NCBI GenBank assembly: GCA_021399435.1
Contig: JAJTUP010000069.1
Span: forward strand, 186,001-250,000
DNA length: 64,000 nt
Direction: 5' to 3'
Origin: Diaporthe sp. PMI_573
Taxonomy: Eukaryota; Ascomycota; Sordariomycetes; Diaporthales; Diaporthaceae
The notes under the pieces are model-generated. The model made no database searches. It saw only the letters and a program-made list of their open reading frames with translations, and was not told where the DNA came from. A program made the position numbers and the translations under genes. Of this stretch, positions 21,614 through 32,138 are shown in pieces (positions within the stretch are counted from its first letter, which is position 1; every line of letters starts with the position of its first letter).

Positions 21614-22369
21614 ATGGAGACGCTGAAATCATACAAGGCCTCTTTTGAAGACTTATCCGTGTCCGATGACGACGCTGAGCGGACCCTGCTCGGTGAGCAT
21701 GCGACGGCGTTGGCCAAACCTCACCGACGCTCGAAGATGACGCTGGCCTTAAAGATGCTGGCGGGAATCACAGCTCTGATATGCGCTGGCTCAGTCCTAT
21801 ATACAGCGTTTGCAGTGCACAATATTCCTCAAGTATCCCGTGCTGACTACGGTGACTGCGGAACACAAGACTCCGTCGAGGAAGCTCGCGCAAAAGGATG
21901 TGTGTTTGATCCCATGGGCTGGGTATGGGTACGTCCTGAATGCTACGACAAGGAGTTGGTTGAAGAATTCATGAACCGAACGGAGTACTCATGGCACACC
22001 GAGCCAAAACTCCATCCCGAGTCCATGGTGCCACTCGATGTCGTGTTCAGGGGAGATCATCCTAAGCTCTTTACTCAGAAGAAATACCACTACATTCACT
22101 GCACTGTAAGTTGTCCATATTAGTTTCCCATGAACACCACACATGGGTTTTTGCCTCTAATTTGACTTTAGTACATGTGGAAGAAAATTCACAAGGCCTT
22201 ATTGGAGAAGAATCGTCCCGTAGATAGCTACTTGGTTGACTGGCACCACACAAATCACTGTGAAATGGTCTTATTGAATGACTGGCTGCATGAAGGTGTT
22301 CAATGCACGCCTGAGATGGTCTGTCCAACATGGGTGAGAGCTACCTGGACATCTTGTAAGCAATATTAG
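21614..22369 (+). CDS. UstYa-like (DUF3328) oxidative cyclase, copy 4
   Basis: Two exons, 21614-22105 and 22172-22369, with a 66-bp GT-AG intron, giving 229 aa. An in-frame ATG at 21485 would add a Pro/Ser/Phe-rich stretch typical of a leader; I chose METLKSYKASF at 21614 because an acidic cytosolic tail before the helix is usual. The transmembrane segment is near residues 50-70 (LAGITALICAGSVLYTAFAV). Then come EEARAKGCVFDPMGWVWV, ECYDKELVEEFMNRTEYSW, and the first motif YHYIHCTYMWKK, split by the intron after HCT. The second motif is WHHTNHCEMVLL. It belongs to the same subgroup as the gene at 13135. The two probably arose by duplication within the locus. Confidence 0.87.
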
Positions 22370-22817
22370 GCGACCAAGGGCACTTGGAGACGAATTGAGA
22401 AATGCTATGAGGTTTCGTTCAGATACGACTCGCTTGAATCTTCAGCCACACGCAATAAAAGTTCCTACTGCGTTCTGAATTGGCTCCCGAGTGGTTTTCA
22501 CCAAAACTGGCAAGAATGCGAGACATGATTGAGTTTCAGAACGCAAATTCGAATATACTTGACTTGAGAGGCATTTTCGCAGATCTGTGTCATTGTTCAC
22601 CAATTATCATAGGTTGAGAATGTGAGAGCCAGCCAACGGCAGCTCGTTGGTTGGCGTGCAAATATAAGATCTCGGCTAGCCCCGCGTGTTACCTCAAAGG
22701 ATACCTCAAAGGGTCCTTCCCGCTTCCTTCCCCGTCCACGACCGCGATTCATTTTACCGGGCTTTTAGGACTCGGCACCGAGGGCCTATACTATCGTATT
22801 GTCGAGTTCCAGAGGGT

Positions 22818-24449
22818 ATGGCACCTTATTTCTTGAGTGACGGTTCTAGAACGAGTCGGAAGAGAGGTCGCTTTTCGGCTTTATCGGTGTTCATACTTTT
22901 ATTTCTGTCCATTCTAGCACTTACCTGGGTGCTTTTTGCCTACCGATCAGTTCAACAGTATTTATTTCCTATCAACAAGCACGGGGAAATATTAGAACCA
23001 GATCAAGGCGGGAGACCAGTCGTTACGCAGCTACTGGGAGGCTACAATGTAGCCAAGGTCATCGCGATCGTGTTCTACGGGAGAAACGACTACGTTCGAG
23101 TATTGGATTGTTACTTAAAGGTTTGGGCCACATCTCTTTGAGTCATTCCTCTCTAGAAATTTTCTTAGCATTCACATGAATGGTGGCAAACATAACTTGC
23201 CAAGTGGTGAATAATCACAACTACATGGGCCCCCGAGACCACTGCGTCTGTCAATGGCTGCAAATTGAGTAGACACGCCATGAGTATTCAAACCTCCTCC
23301 AGAAAAAGATTCAGCAAGTTTCTGACGCAATGAAATACCGCAGAATAATTCAAGAGAAAATGGCGGCATGCTGGACGAGGTCATTTTTGTTGTCAACACG
23401 GAGAAGGCCGACGCGAGCCAAAAGCAATATCGAACTTACGTGCCTGACCAAACGCAGAGGCAATCGAAACAAGATTTCTCCCATCTTTGGGCGGTCGTTA
23501 CAGAGAGAGATGCGATATATGTCAAGATCGATGACGATGTCGTAGGTTTTCGGCCATCATCAACTGCGCGACTACCAGCTAAGATTACTCCTATTTAGGT
23601 CTACATTGAGAATACCACGATCAAGTCGATTGTGAGTCGCTTGGAAGAATCAGAGCACTACTTCCTCGTATCGGCGAACGTGGTGAACAGCCCAGCCCTT
23701 GCTTGGCGGCATTACAGCATGAATCTGTATGAACCTTTCTGGCCGGTGAGTTATCCGAGTACGCCATCATGTGTCGTAATTCGACAATGTGTCACTTTCA
23801 TTGGGAAATTATGATTGCTAAAGCACCCTAATTCAAGGAATTTAAACCACACCCAGACAGCAACTCAGCTTCCTGGCGCCCCTCCACACTTCCCTCATAC
23901 GAAGGACCAGACAGCGGACCAGAAGGCTTCTCTTCAGACGGAAGCTCTCCTGCTCCTTTTGACGGCCACCGCTGGCTACCTGTCCGCTCATCCCAGAATG
24001 GTGGTCGATACAACATGTCTTTAACTCCCGCAGGGAGTCTGACATATAGCGTGTCCGGGCCAGGCATGCACAATTGGGCCGCCGCGGCGCAGGCTCATTA
24101 CAGCTTTCTCACACATCTCGAGCGCCAAGAAGTGGCCCAGCGCTACCGGTTCGACCTGTGGGGCGATTTCAGCGCTTACACTCGCCTCAACATAAACCTC
24201 ATTGCTATTAGAGGCAGGGATATCCTCGATGTCTACCCTTTTCCAGGTTCGGATGATGAATGGTATTTGACAGTCACTCGTCCGAGGGAGCTCAGAAGGA
24301 TTGTCGTCGTTGATGGTGGAGGAGTGGCCGTACACTTTGCCTTCCATTCGCAATATACGGCGCACAATTGGCGAGGGGTTACATGGACGGATGCTTTGAG
24401 TCGTTATCACGGGTACGCAGAGGAATTTGTGTGCCATCTGGCACAGTAA
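22818..24449 (+). CDS. Fungal glycosyltransferase-like membrane protein with DDD motif
   Basis: Four-exon model: 22818-23120, 23344-23541, 23599-23745 and 23838-24449, giving about 419 aa. The first intron (223 bp, donor GTTTGG) is the least certain. After a basic N-terminus there is a signal-anchor helix (residues ~19-41, ALSVFILLFLSILALTWVLF). Next come VIAIVFYGRNDYVRVLDCYL, ENGGMLDEVIFVVNTEK, and IYVKIDDDVVYIEN with the DDD metal-sugar motif. The C-terminal domain reads FDGHRWLPV, NWAAAAQAHYSFLTHLE, RYRFDLWGDF, LNINLIAIRGRDILD and RYHGYAEEFVC. This set matches a family of uncharacterised fungal proteins I know only as glycosyltransferase-like. An upstream in-frame ATG at 22686 is possible. 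As the second transferase in the locus it strengthens the idea of a glycosylated product. Confidence 0.75.
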
Positions 24450-25481
24450 GGGGCCAAAGGCTGGTACGCTGTGAGTACATAGTTGTCCTAAAACCGCAGG
24501 CACACGCCCTTTGGGCATTGATATCTGGTAGAACAGACTTGTGAAATGCATTTATGTTACTCATCCTAAAGGCCGTTTGTCAAGCTACACTCTCTTCGTT
24601 TATATCAACGGCTTAATTCGCACTAGCGCAATAGCATCCTCAATGAAAGCGTCCCACCTGCTCTTTTATATCCTTCCCTCTTTAATCACAACCAGAACGT
24701 TCTTCTCAGGATCATTGAAAATCATAACATTATCTAGTAGGTTCAAGTTAAGGATCAATATGTTTGCCTCAAACCTAAGCTTAATTTACCCTAATAATTC
24801 TTCCCATTTAATTAAACAAGCAGAGTTAAAGGTTATATTCTACAGCACAGCTAATAGTAACAAGACTTATAATCTTAAGGAGAACTTATATATTTGTGCT
24901 GCTCTAAAAGGACCAAGTAGGCTCATCTTATAGCAAATAGTTATACTAGCATCTAAGGTAGTCCTAAGCACTTATAGTCCAGCTTATAATACAGCCTTAT
25001 TCTTTAAGATAGACTTTAAAGGTAGGTACTCTTTCCACTTAAGTAATACTATCTTAGCATATATAACAAGGGTTAAGGTTAAGAAACAGCCCTTTTCCGC
25101 TATTATCTTAGCTGTTAGCTTATTAATAAAATTGTTATACTTAATACCCCTAGCCTTATTCTTAATATAGTACTATATCACCTAAGACGTATAAGTATAT
25201 ACAATTATATACATCTTTATATTTATAGCATACTTTATTATAGCCCTACTTTTAAATCTTATAAACTAAAGATAATTAATCTTATCTATTAAGCTTAACA
25301 TCCTGTTAAAGCTTATAATCTTAATAAAATTTATACTAGTTTAAACCTTCTTTCTAACTACTTATATACACTTGGGTACACTATTTATTATCCTACCTAA
25401 GCCAGTAGTAATGCCACTATAGCATATACTATCATCATAAGGCCCGCGGTAGTCTGCGTGGCCCCTAAACTAGCAAAGCTC
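24450..25481. other. Transition into AT-rich repeat DNA
   Basis: Composition falls sharply after about 24540. A plus-strand frame at 24541-24933 (130 codons) lacks any domain and has the Leu/Ile/Ser/Lys bias of AT-rich repeat sequence. On the minus strand longer coherent stretches with internal stops exist, suggesting decayed transposon coding DNA, family not recognised. Confidence 0.45.
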
Positions 25482-25997
25482 TGAAGGTTAGTGCCTTCAG
25501 CAGTGTGTATTCGGCAGGGTCGCAGCAGGGTGTCTGGAGACAAGTTGGGACGATTGAGAGTGGTTCGGACAACTTTGCATTAAATTTAAGTGGGCTTCTG
25601 TCAGCCCTCCTCACAGTCCCTCCGACATTGTCTCACCCGCGGGCACGCGTGGGTTGGCTCTGGTGCGCAGATAGGGAGGCCGGAAAATTCGGCCCTCAGA
25701 CCCACTATCTTTGGCTTTAAATAACCAGCCAACCCTAATCCTAACAGTAACCAAACTAAATACAGATAAACTTCAGAAATCAGGCTATCTAATAAACTAA
25801 GTTACATGCTTTTTGGGTAAGACATAAGGGTAATGCAGAGGTACAAAGTTAGGGTCTTAAAACAGCCCAAAAAATCGACTCACGGCCACTAAACTCATCT
25901 TTCGGCGTGCACGCCCCATAGGCACTTAGAGAAATCCAGTGCCAAGTCTAGGGTAACTCTCTGCGTGCAGCGCCCACACAAGCGTTTCCGTTTAACA
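25482..25997 (-). repeat. Solo-LTR-like repeat, family C, copy 2
   Basis: About 516 bp closely matching 7524-8032 in the same orientation, including the segment GAGGCCGGAAAATTCGGCCC and the terminus CGTTTAACA. On the minus strand it has TG...CA ends. Flanking bases (AGCTC and TTACT) show no target duplication. The next repeat, a Gypsy-type LTR, starts only about 8 bp after it. Confidence 0.72.
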
Positions 25998-26005
25998 TTA
26001 CTAGC

Positions 26006-26362
26006 TGGTAGAAACTATTTAGGTAAATACTTAGATTAACTGTTAAAGAGCTGTCTTAAACTAATGCTATCTACTGGTAATAAGCGTATCTATATAGTCT
26101 ATTTCTTTAGCCTAGCTTGGTTGGATTATATTCTAAGCCTTCTAATCTACGGGTAGAAACTGGGCTGGATTAGTGTTGAGCCTTACTAATCCTTAGATTA
26201 GAAGGGATTAGTCTTAATTCTCTCTAATCTATTAGGTAAGCAGGTTATATGCCTCGGGGGCTATATTTTTCGTGCTTTTTGCCTGGCCGGGAGCACTGTT
26301 TTAGTAAAACCTGTTTTATTATAGAACCAACCGTTGGTCTTATTTCTGTTAGGGTTGTAATA
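26006..26362 (-). repeat. Gypsy-type LTR (solo), family B
   Basis: Related along its length to 60438-60799. Both contain TAAATACTTAGATTAACTG, a CCGGGAGC segment and ACCAACNGTTGGTC followed by CTATTTCTGTTAGGGT. In minus orientation it starts TATTACAACC (TG changed to TA, as RIP would do) and ends near CTACCA. No coding remains of Gypsy pol are attached on either side. Confidence 0.65.
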
Positions 26363-27825
26363 CTAAGTTAACCTCTTTTATATTTTAATAAGAATCTTAC
26401 TACCCTAACTTATTTCTTTATATATATATTCTTCTTCTTATCTTTATTGTTAATCTCTTTCTTCTTCTTTATATAGTTAGCCTTCTGGTGTAGGCTTGGA
26501 GGACATTGTAGTTTTTGGCTACTGTGTTAAATTGTATGGTTTTAGGTTTTATAGCGTGTAGGGATACATACTTACTTCTTCTCTTTATATAGGAGCTTAT
26601 ACTTCTACCCGGTTCTCACTATAGTAGGCAATAGTAGTAGTATTCCTTTGTATATAAAGAGAATAAGAAGTCTTTTAATACTGTACTATCTGGTTCTTAC
26701 TAAGGTAGGCTACAATATTATAGTTTTAGGGGATAGTACGAGAGTCCTTCTAGCTAGTGTACAAATATTATAACAGCAGCTATAGAACACAATCTTGTCT
26801 CTTTATTCTTGCTAATCTATAATATGCCGAAGTAATTACTAATCAGTGTTAAATGGGCTTTCTTGTATATATATACGTAGTATTACATTAACGATGGTTC
26901 TGGTAGTTGTTAATTACTTGTTCTCTTTTATCTAGCTAGCAGGAAAGTAGGCCCTCTGTATAATGGGTATAATAAACATGCTTATGCCATAGGGGCTGGC
27001 TTAGTCATTCCGCCAAGCCGTAGATCTTAAATAAATACTACACACCATTTCCTGACTAAGCGCGCTATAGCCAATTAGAACGCGCCATTTACCTAGCCTA
27101 GACTACCTACCTAGTATATTTTATAGGCAATTGCAGCCTCAAATTATGTATTCTACTATTTCTACTCTTTGTACCAACTTTAATCCACGCGCTCACCCTT
27201 AATATAATGTAATATTAATCAATTTAGCCTTAAAAATATACCCTAGCTATCTAAATTTCAAACCTATTACATTATAGTAATGATATATATACCCAATTAT
27301 TCTAGTCTTAAAGCACAATAATAGGTCAATTATTACTAATAAAACTTAAATATTACCGCTATAAACTATTATTAACTAGTACTTTCTAATTCTCCTAACT
27401 ATTTAAAAAGTTTTACTAATAAATATAATATCTAAGAAGATGTTAAGGCCAATTTAAACAAGGCTATAAACAATACTAGTTAGATAATAATGTCCTAAAG
27501 CTTTAATACTAAAAAGAAGATATTAAAGTATAGCCAAGGCTTACAGCGCCCCTTAACTATATAAAAACACAATATTACTACAATAAAAGCTCGCTGCAAA
27601 TAGCAAGCCCTTGTCTATACAATAAAAGCAACGTTAGATAAATATAAGCTAATAATCTAAGAGGATAGATATACCTATTATAGGCCTTAAGAAGTACCTA
27701 AAGCATATAAAAATAGCTTTATGGTGTAGTATAAGAAGCAATATAGTTATATTATGCCTTTAGGGTAGTAATAAGCTCGGACCAAAGCTTTATTACTTTC
27801 CTCATCTAGCTCTCGTTCTCCTAAT
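26363..27825. other. AT-rich repeat relics including a diverged Copia-type LTR
   Basis: From about 26870 to 27030 the sequence resembles the 203-bp LTR of the element at 48456-53465 in inverse orientation (CAGGAAAGTAGGCCCTCTGTATAATGGGTA, then a GGCTTAGTCATTCC segment). The rest, including a plus-strand segment near 27400-27780 with many Lys/Arg codons and stops, is decayed transposon DNA that I cannot assign. Confidence 0.4.
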
Positions 27826-27829
27826 TCCA

Positions 27830-28938
27830 GGTAACTAACGTTATATCCTTACAGGCTTTAAGAGTATAGAACTGGTCTGGCCTATAGAGTAGCTTGCAGA
27901 GTTTAAAGGCTTTCAATAATTATTCTCGAGCCTTACTGGCTTTATTTAATATCTCTACCTTAGAGCGAAGCTTATATAACCTTGTCTTATAGTTTGGGTG
28001 TTTCTAAGCTTCTAGGTTTGTCTCAAGAATATTCTATTGAGTGGCCTATTCGAATTAGTCTAGCGTCTCGGCAAACAATAGATTATTGATAATGGGTAAT
28101 GGTTCAATGTCTTTGGGGATTTAATATAAGATATGTGCGGCCTAACAAAGATAGCCGCTGTAGAGTAATGCCAGGGCCATCTTATGTCTTATCTATATAG
28201 AATCCACAAGACGCTGGTATAGTATTGTCGGCTCTCGCAACTTAGAGAGCAAGCTCCCCATACAAGCTCGTTTCTCCACGTCACATCCAAGCTGGAGCTG
28301 TAACTAGAATAGCCAGAGATGTAACTTTAATGTCTCGGGATGTGATCCGCCCAGCTGCACCTTGTGCAAGGAAAATATCCTCTGGGACTCACTTTCGGCC
28401 AACGCCTCGCCCACTTGCCGTCATCCATGACCTTGCTTGTCGCTGCTGTATCGATGAGCACAGAACTATATTCAGCATCTTTATCTTCTCGGCTTGCATT
28501 TGGCCCGGCCTCAGATTCATTTGGAGAGTCTGTCCAGACGCCAAGAGTACAATTGGTGATGATCAGCTCTCTCCAGGCGGTGAGTACATCGGGATGTGTG
28601 TCCTTCGACGTTGCAATTCTGCGCAAGTATATATGTCGCATATGCTTTTGGCGCTGTAAGGTTTCCTCGTTGCCTTCGCCTTCGTCCTCGAAGGTCATCG
28701 CGAACTCGTACTCAGCGCCAAGGGTGAAAGCGTGGTCCTTGCCTAGGACACGTGACTTCCATCTCCGGCAGCTGCCCAAGATCTCCCTTGCCGAAGCGCG
28801 GTCTGACTCCGTCTTGCTGAGTTCGATGAGCGCGAGCGTTTCTAGGGTGGACAGAAACAAAGGATGGATCCTCCAGGCATCGCAATCCGAGTACACCGGG
28901 CTTGTTCTGCACATAACCCCCCTTTCCCCCCTCACCAA
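27830..28938 (-). pseudogene. Decayed STAND/TPR-type gene (C-terminal tetratricopeptide region)
   Basis: From an ATG-like start at 28938 a minus-strand frame reads helical repeats (ALIELSKTESDRASAREILG, then LREEYLRRIATSKDTHPDVL-like segments) to MDDGKW near 28420. The coherent reading then moves to another frame with EALAESESQRIFSLHK and SHPETLKLHLWLF. It continues to about 27830 through TAA and TAG codons placed at expected Gln codons. The frame change sits in a G-run and looks like a one-base loss. HPETL and HPDVL motifs are typical of TPR arrays in fungal NLR-like (STAND) and Clr5-associated proteins. The upper half has balanced composition while the lower half is RIP-like, so the mutation gradient crosses the gene. 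Non-functional. Confidence 0.62.
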
Positions 28939-29139
28939 GGTGGTAGTAAAAAAGGATCGTTTCTTCGCGACGCTTGAAAAGGTATCGTGGCCGCCTTGTT
29001 GATCAAGGTGCTTCTTAAATCTTCAGAGGGACCGCAATACCACACATGGCGATACACGTCAATATATGTTATGCCTCTATACGCAAATGGTAAGGACGGG
29101 GTAAGATATCGAACATATCGTTTGTCTTTTACTTGGCAG

Positions 29140-29509
29140 TGGGTCTGATCCAACCTTGCCCAACAAAGATGGCTACACACCACTTTATTATACCCTCGTC
29201 CAAGGTAACGGTAAAGTCGCTGATATCCTCTTAAAACGACGCCCTCGCATTGTCAACCATGTCACCTCTCTTCCTCTCGAGACTACAGCTCTCCACACAG
29301 CTTGCCAATTCGCCTTTTCGTCTATAGTATCGAGAATATTAGGAAGAGGAGCAGATGCAAATATTCGTGACATAAGGGGGCGAATACCGCTTCACGAAAT
29401 ACTAGAGCAGCCCTCCATGAATAAAGACCAAGACATCATCGACACTCTAAAGTACCTTAATCACTTTAGAGCAGACCCAGACATTACCAGAGATAGAAAG
29501 TCCGCTTAG
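29140..29509 (+). pseudogene. Ankyrin-repeat gene fragment
   Basis: After a probable intron end (TTGGCAG at about 29139) the frame reads DPTLPNKDGYTPLYYTLVQG, TTALHTACQFAFSSIVSRIL and GRGADANIRDIRGRIPLHEIL. These are three ankyrin units with their GxTPL-xA and GADxN signatures. The frame stops at a TAG at 29507-29509 but stays coherent (LAEEHRLNRVRDMFKW) to about 29690, so the stop probably replaced a Gln codon. The N-terminal part is missing. It may be the tail of an ankyrin-bearing NLR-like protein. Confidence 0.6.
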
Positions 29510-29890
29510 AATCTTGCGGAGGAACACAGGCTCAACCGGGTCCGAGATATGTTCAAGTGGACTGAAAAAAAGTCTGCTCGCATCCGCACAAGCCACTGTG
29601 ATCCTGCGACAAAATTTCCGAACCCAAGGATCATTTCCCAAAGTAGTATAAGAGTCTTTCCAGTGTGCGAACTGTATCTACATCAACAGCATTAGCAAAA
29701 GCATGAACACCTAAGGTAATAAAATATGGAGATAAATGCCTAAATTACTTTCTTTCGGTATTATCTATAAGGTTATCTATCTATATAGAGCTGTCCTCAT
29801 CAACGTCTTCCTCCCATTCTCCTTGGGCGCCGCTAGTCTTAGTCGGATGATAAATTTCTGGCAATGGGTATGTGAGCATCTGAAAATCAA

Positions 29891-30150
29891 TTAGCACCAA
29901 ACGTTAATAATAAACACGATGTCGGGACTGACAATGTCGCTCAGAGGCGGCGGCCACCTTTTATTCTCTGGTTTCGAAGAAAATACATAAAACTTTCCAT
30001 TCTTGTGAATGGCAAGAAACACCTCCCCCCCCCTCCACATCGGGTATGAAGTCCTTCTACCTTTTTCATAACCGTTCGTAGCCGCTTTCGAAACATCCCT
30101 CGTTCACGTTTAATTCTTCTCACCACTATTCTTCGAGCTTCTGGATCCAT
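29891..30150 (-). pseudogene. MADS-box-like gene with frameshift in a nine-G run
   Basis: From the ATG at 30150 the frame reads RRIKRERGMFRKRLRTVMKK followed by VEGLHTRCGG. This resembles the basic, helical start of fungal SRF-type MADS proteins (RK--F-KR--TL-KKA-EL---C). It then enters a G9 tract (30025-30033 plus coordinates). Beyond the tract the family-like reading is in another frame: EVFLAIHKNGKFYVFSSKPE and RWPPPLSDI, ending at a TAA at 29891-29893. A one-base gain or two-base loss in the run would join them. It may be a pseudogene, a phase-variable gene or a sequencing error in a homopolymer. Confidence 0.5.
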
Positions 30151-30159
30151 TTGGGTGGT

Positions 30160-32130
30160 ATGAGCAATGATGCAACACCAGTTTGAAAGTCAAACTTTGG
30201 TAAACAGTGGCACCTATTGTGTCAACAGTAAAAGACCGCTATCCTGTTAATCAAGGAGTATATGCTACGGGACTCGCATATTTATGTTTAAGGAATTAGA
30301 TAGATTTAGTTCTGCAACGATGAGAAAAGTACCATGGCGTGGGACGTTGTAGAAAGACAATTTAATGAGTACTTTTTTCAGCATATTCCCATGTTCCTAC
30401 TATATAGTCCCTGGAAATTTATTAAAGTACTTTACTAGTTCAAAAGGGGCTGACGGCTGTGTTCTTTGCAGTAAATATGTGGTCTGAGAAGGTATTTGGC
30501 CCCCTGTCAACCTGCGCGGGGCCTCTCTGACTGCTGCACACGTCAACGTCACTGTACACGCGACAGCCTACTCCATCAGTGGCTCCGAGCACAGACAAGA
30601 CCTCCGACCAACTAGAAAGCAGCATACCGTAGGTGTGACTGCTGGGAACAAGAAGACACGATCAGGTTGGGCGGTTGGAGGGGGCCGACGCTCTGGTTGC
30701 CTTGAGCAGCGCTGAACGACTTCACCTAAAATACATATATTGGTTCCATCGGCGCCGTTGCGGGCTGGAATCGGGTCCGGGGCTGGAGGCTTGTCTTGCC
30801 TGCGAGACCGTCCCGGAGTCCCAGACGCGTAATTGTAACCATAGGTGCCGGAGGTGCCGGGTTAGGCGATATTTTAGCGGCCATGGTCCGGAAATGGAAG
30901 TCCGGAAGGTGTTCGAAGTTCGTGGCGGCGCTTTGTGTCACGGGGCAAGCTAGATACATAGCTTGGTTCAAGGCATCTTGTCTCCACTGTCGGAGAAACG
31001 CCGACGGTCGCCACTCTTGCATTTTTCTTCTTCGCAGAGTTACATATGCACTGCTTACCACCATGGGTCTGAGAACTGGCCGTAGTGACAGCCAGAGCGG
31101 ATCAACAATTGGCCCTACCGACCGATACAAGAGCGGTAGTAGGCCGTCGGCATGGTGCGACCCTCGCCCCCGGGACCGTTAGCTCGCGGTGCGCCCGCGG
31201 TGCATCGATTTGGGCCTCTCGAAAGGCTTGTCGAAGTGCGTGGCGCAGCTCCACCAGAGTATCTGTTTTTGATGGCGTCCTTTTTTCTTCAGCGTATTTC
31301 TCTTTTCACAGTGAACAACCTTCCGGGTGTGCCAGCAGATCCTTGAGCACGCCCCGTGAAGGGGGTGTTAGCCATTCTGATCGTTGCGTATATGTGGTCA
31401 GCTTGCCGTAATAGAGGACGCCGGACAGTCCAAGTGCGTCCGCGTCGGCCTCCCGGTGCTCTTCATCGGCTCGACAGGCGACGTCGTACAAGTACACAAG
31501 GAGACGGCGTTGCCCGCCTAGTGAACGGAACTATGACTTCGCTCTTAGAGCTCCCGCCGCCGCATGCGATAACCCGCGGTTACGCGAGCCCATGTTGTCC
31601 CCTGTTCTGTCACTCCAGCGACGCACTAACAAAGAAGACGGAAGGAGCGTGCGACGGCGGGAGGAGGAAATCCCATGGTGCCACTACTCTTCTCCGCCCT
31701 GCGATTTCTTCCATCTACTCCACTTCTCCCCGCAGTATAGATGCGCCGCCACCTTGGTAGGCCGGAACTGGGCCCGGCGCCTAACAGGCGCCGCCCAGGA
31801 GGTTGTTTGCGTCCGACCAGGGTGGCGACGGCGCTCTCCCTCGCTACTGGCGCACCACAGCGCGTGCTCGTGCATTGGCGTTGGCATCGACGAAGACGAT
31901 GCTACCGTCATGGTGGCAGCGCTATCTACCCGCTTCTGCCGTCAAAGGATGCCGGAAATGTCTGGATCTGGCACGCGCAAGCTCGAGAATTGGGAGCGGT
32001 TGAACCCGCGACGACGACTTGAGGAAATCCATAACCTGAAGATGCGCTATGCTTTTACAAAAAGTAATTGTTCCAAGGGATACAAATTGACAGGCTATCA
32101 TACCATCTTAATATCCAAACGAAGCCTTAT
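30160..32130. other. Gene-poor, GC-richer segment without a confident gene
   Basis: Many overlapping frames exist because stops are scarce in GC-rich DNA. One (30796-31182 plus) contains RRVIVTIGAGGAGLGDILAA, superficially like a dinucleotide-binding glycine motif, but nothing else in it supports an oxidoreductase. 31740-32020 is rich in Arg/Ala in every frame. I make no gene call here. Confidence 0.4.
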
Positions 32131-32138
32131 CTCCAAGT

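Noticed and set aside
7524..25997. Family C repeats as flanking LTRs of one element spanning the RiPP island
   Set aside because: The two copies are in direct orientation around the island, but neither has a target duplication and no retroelement domains link them. They are better seen as separate solo repeats.
30796..31182. Possible FAD/NAD-binding protein (GxGGxG-like stretch)
   Set aside because: Only one short glycine-rich stretch; no downstream motifs, no intron logic, and overlapping frames of similar length on the other strand.
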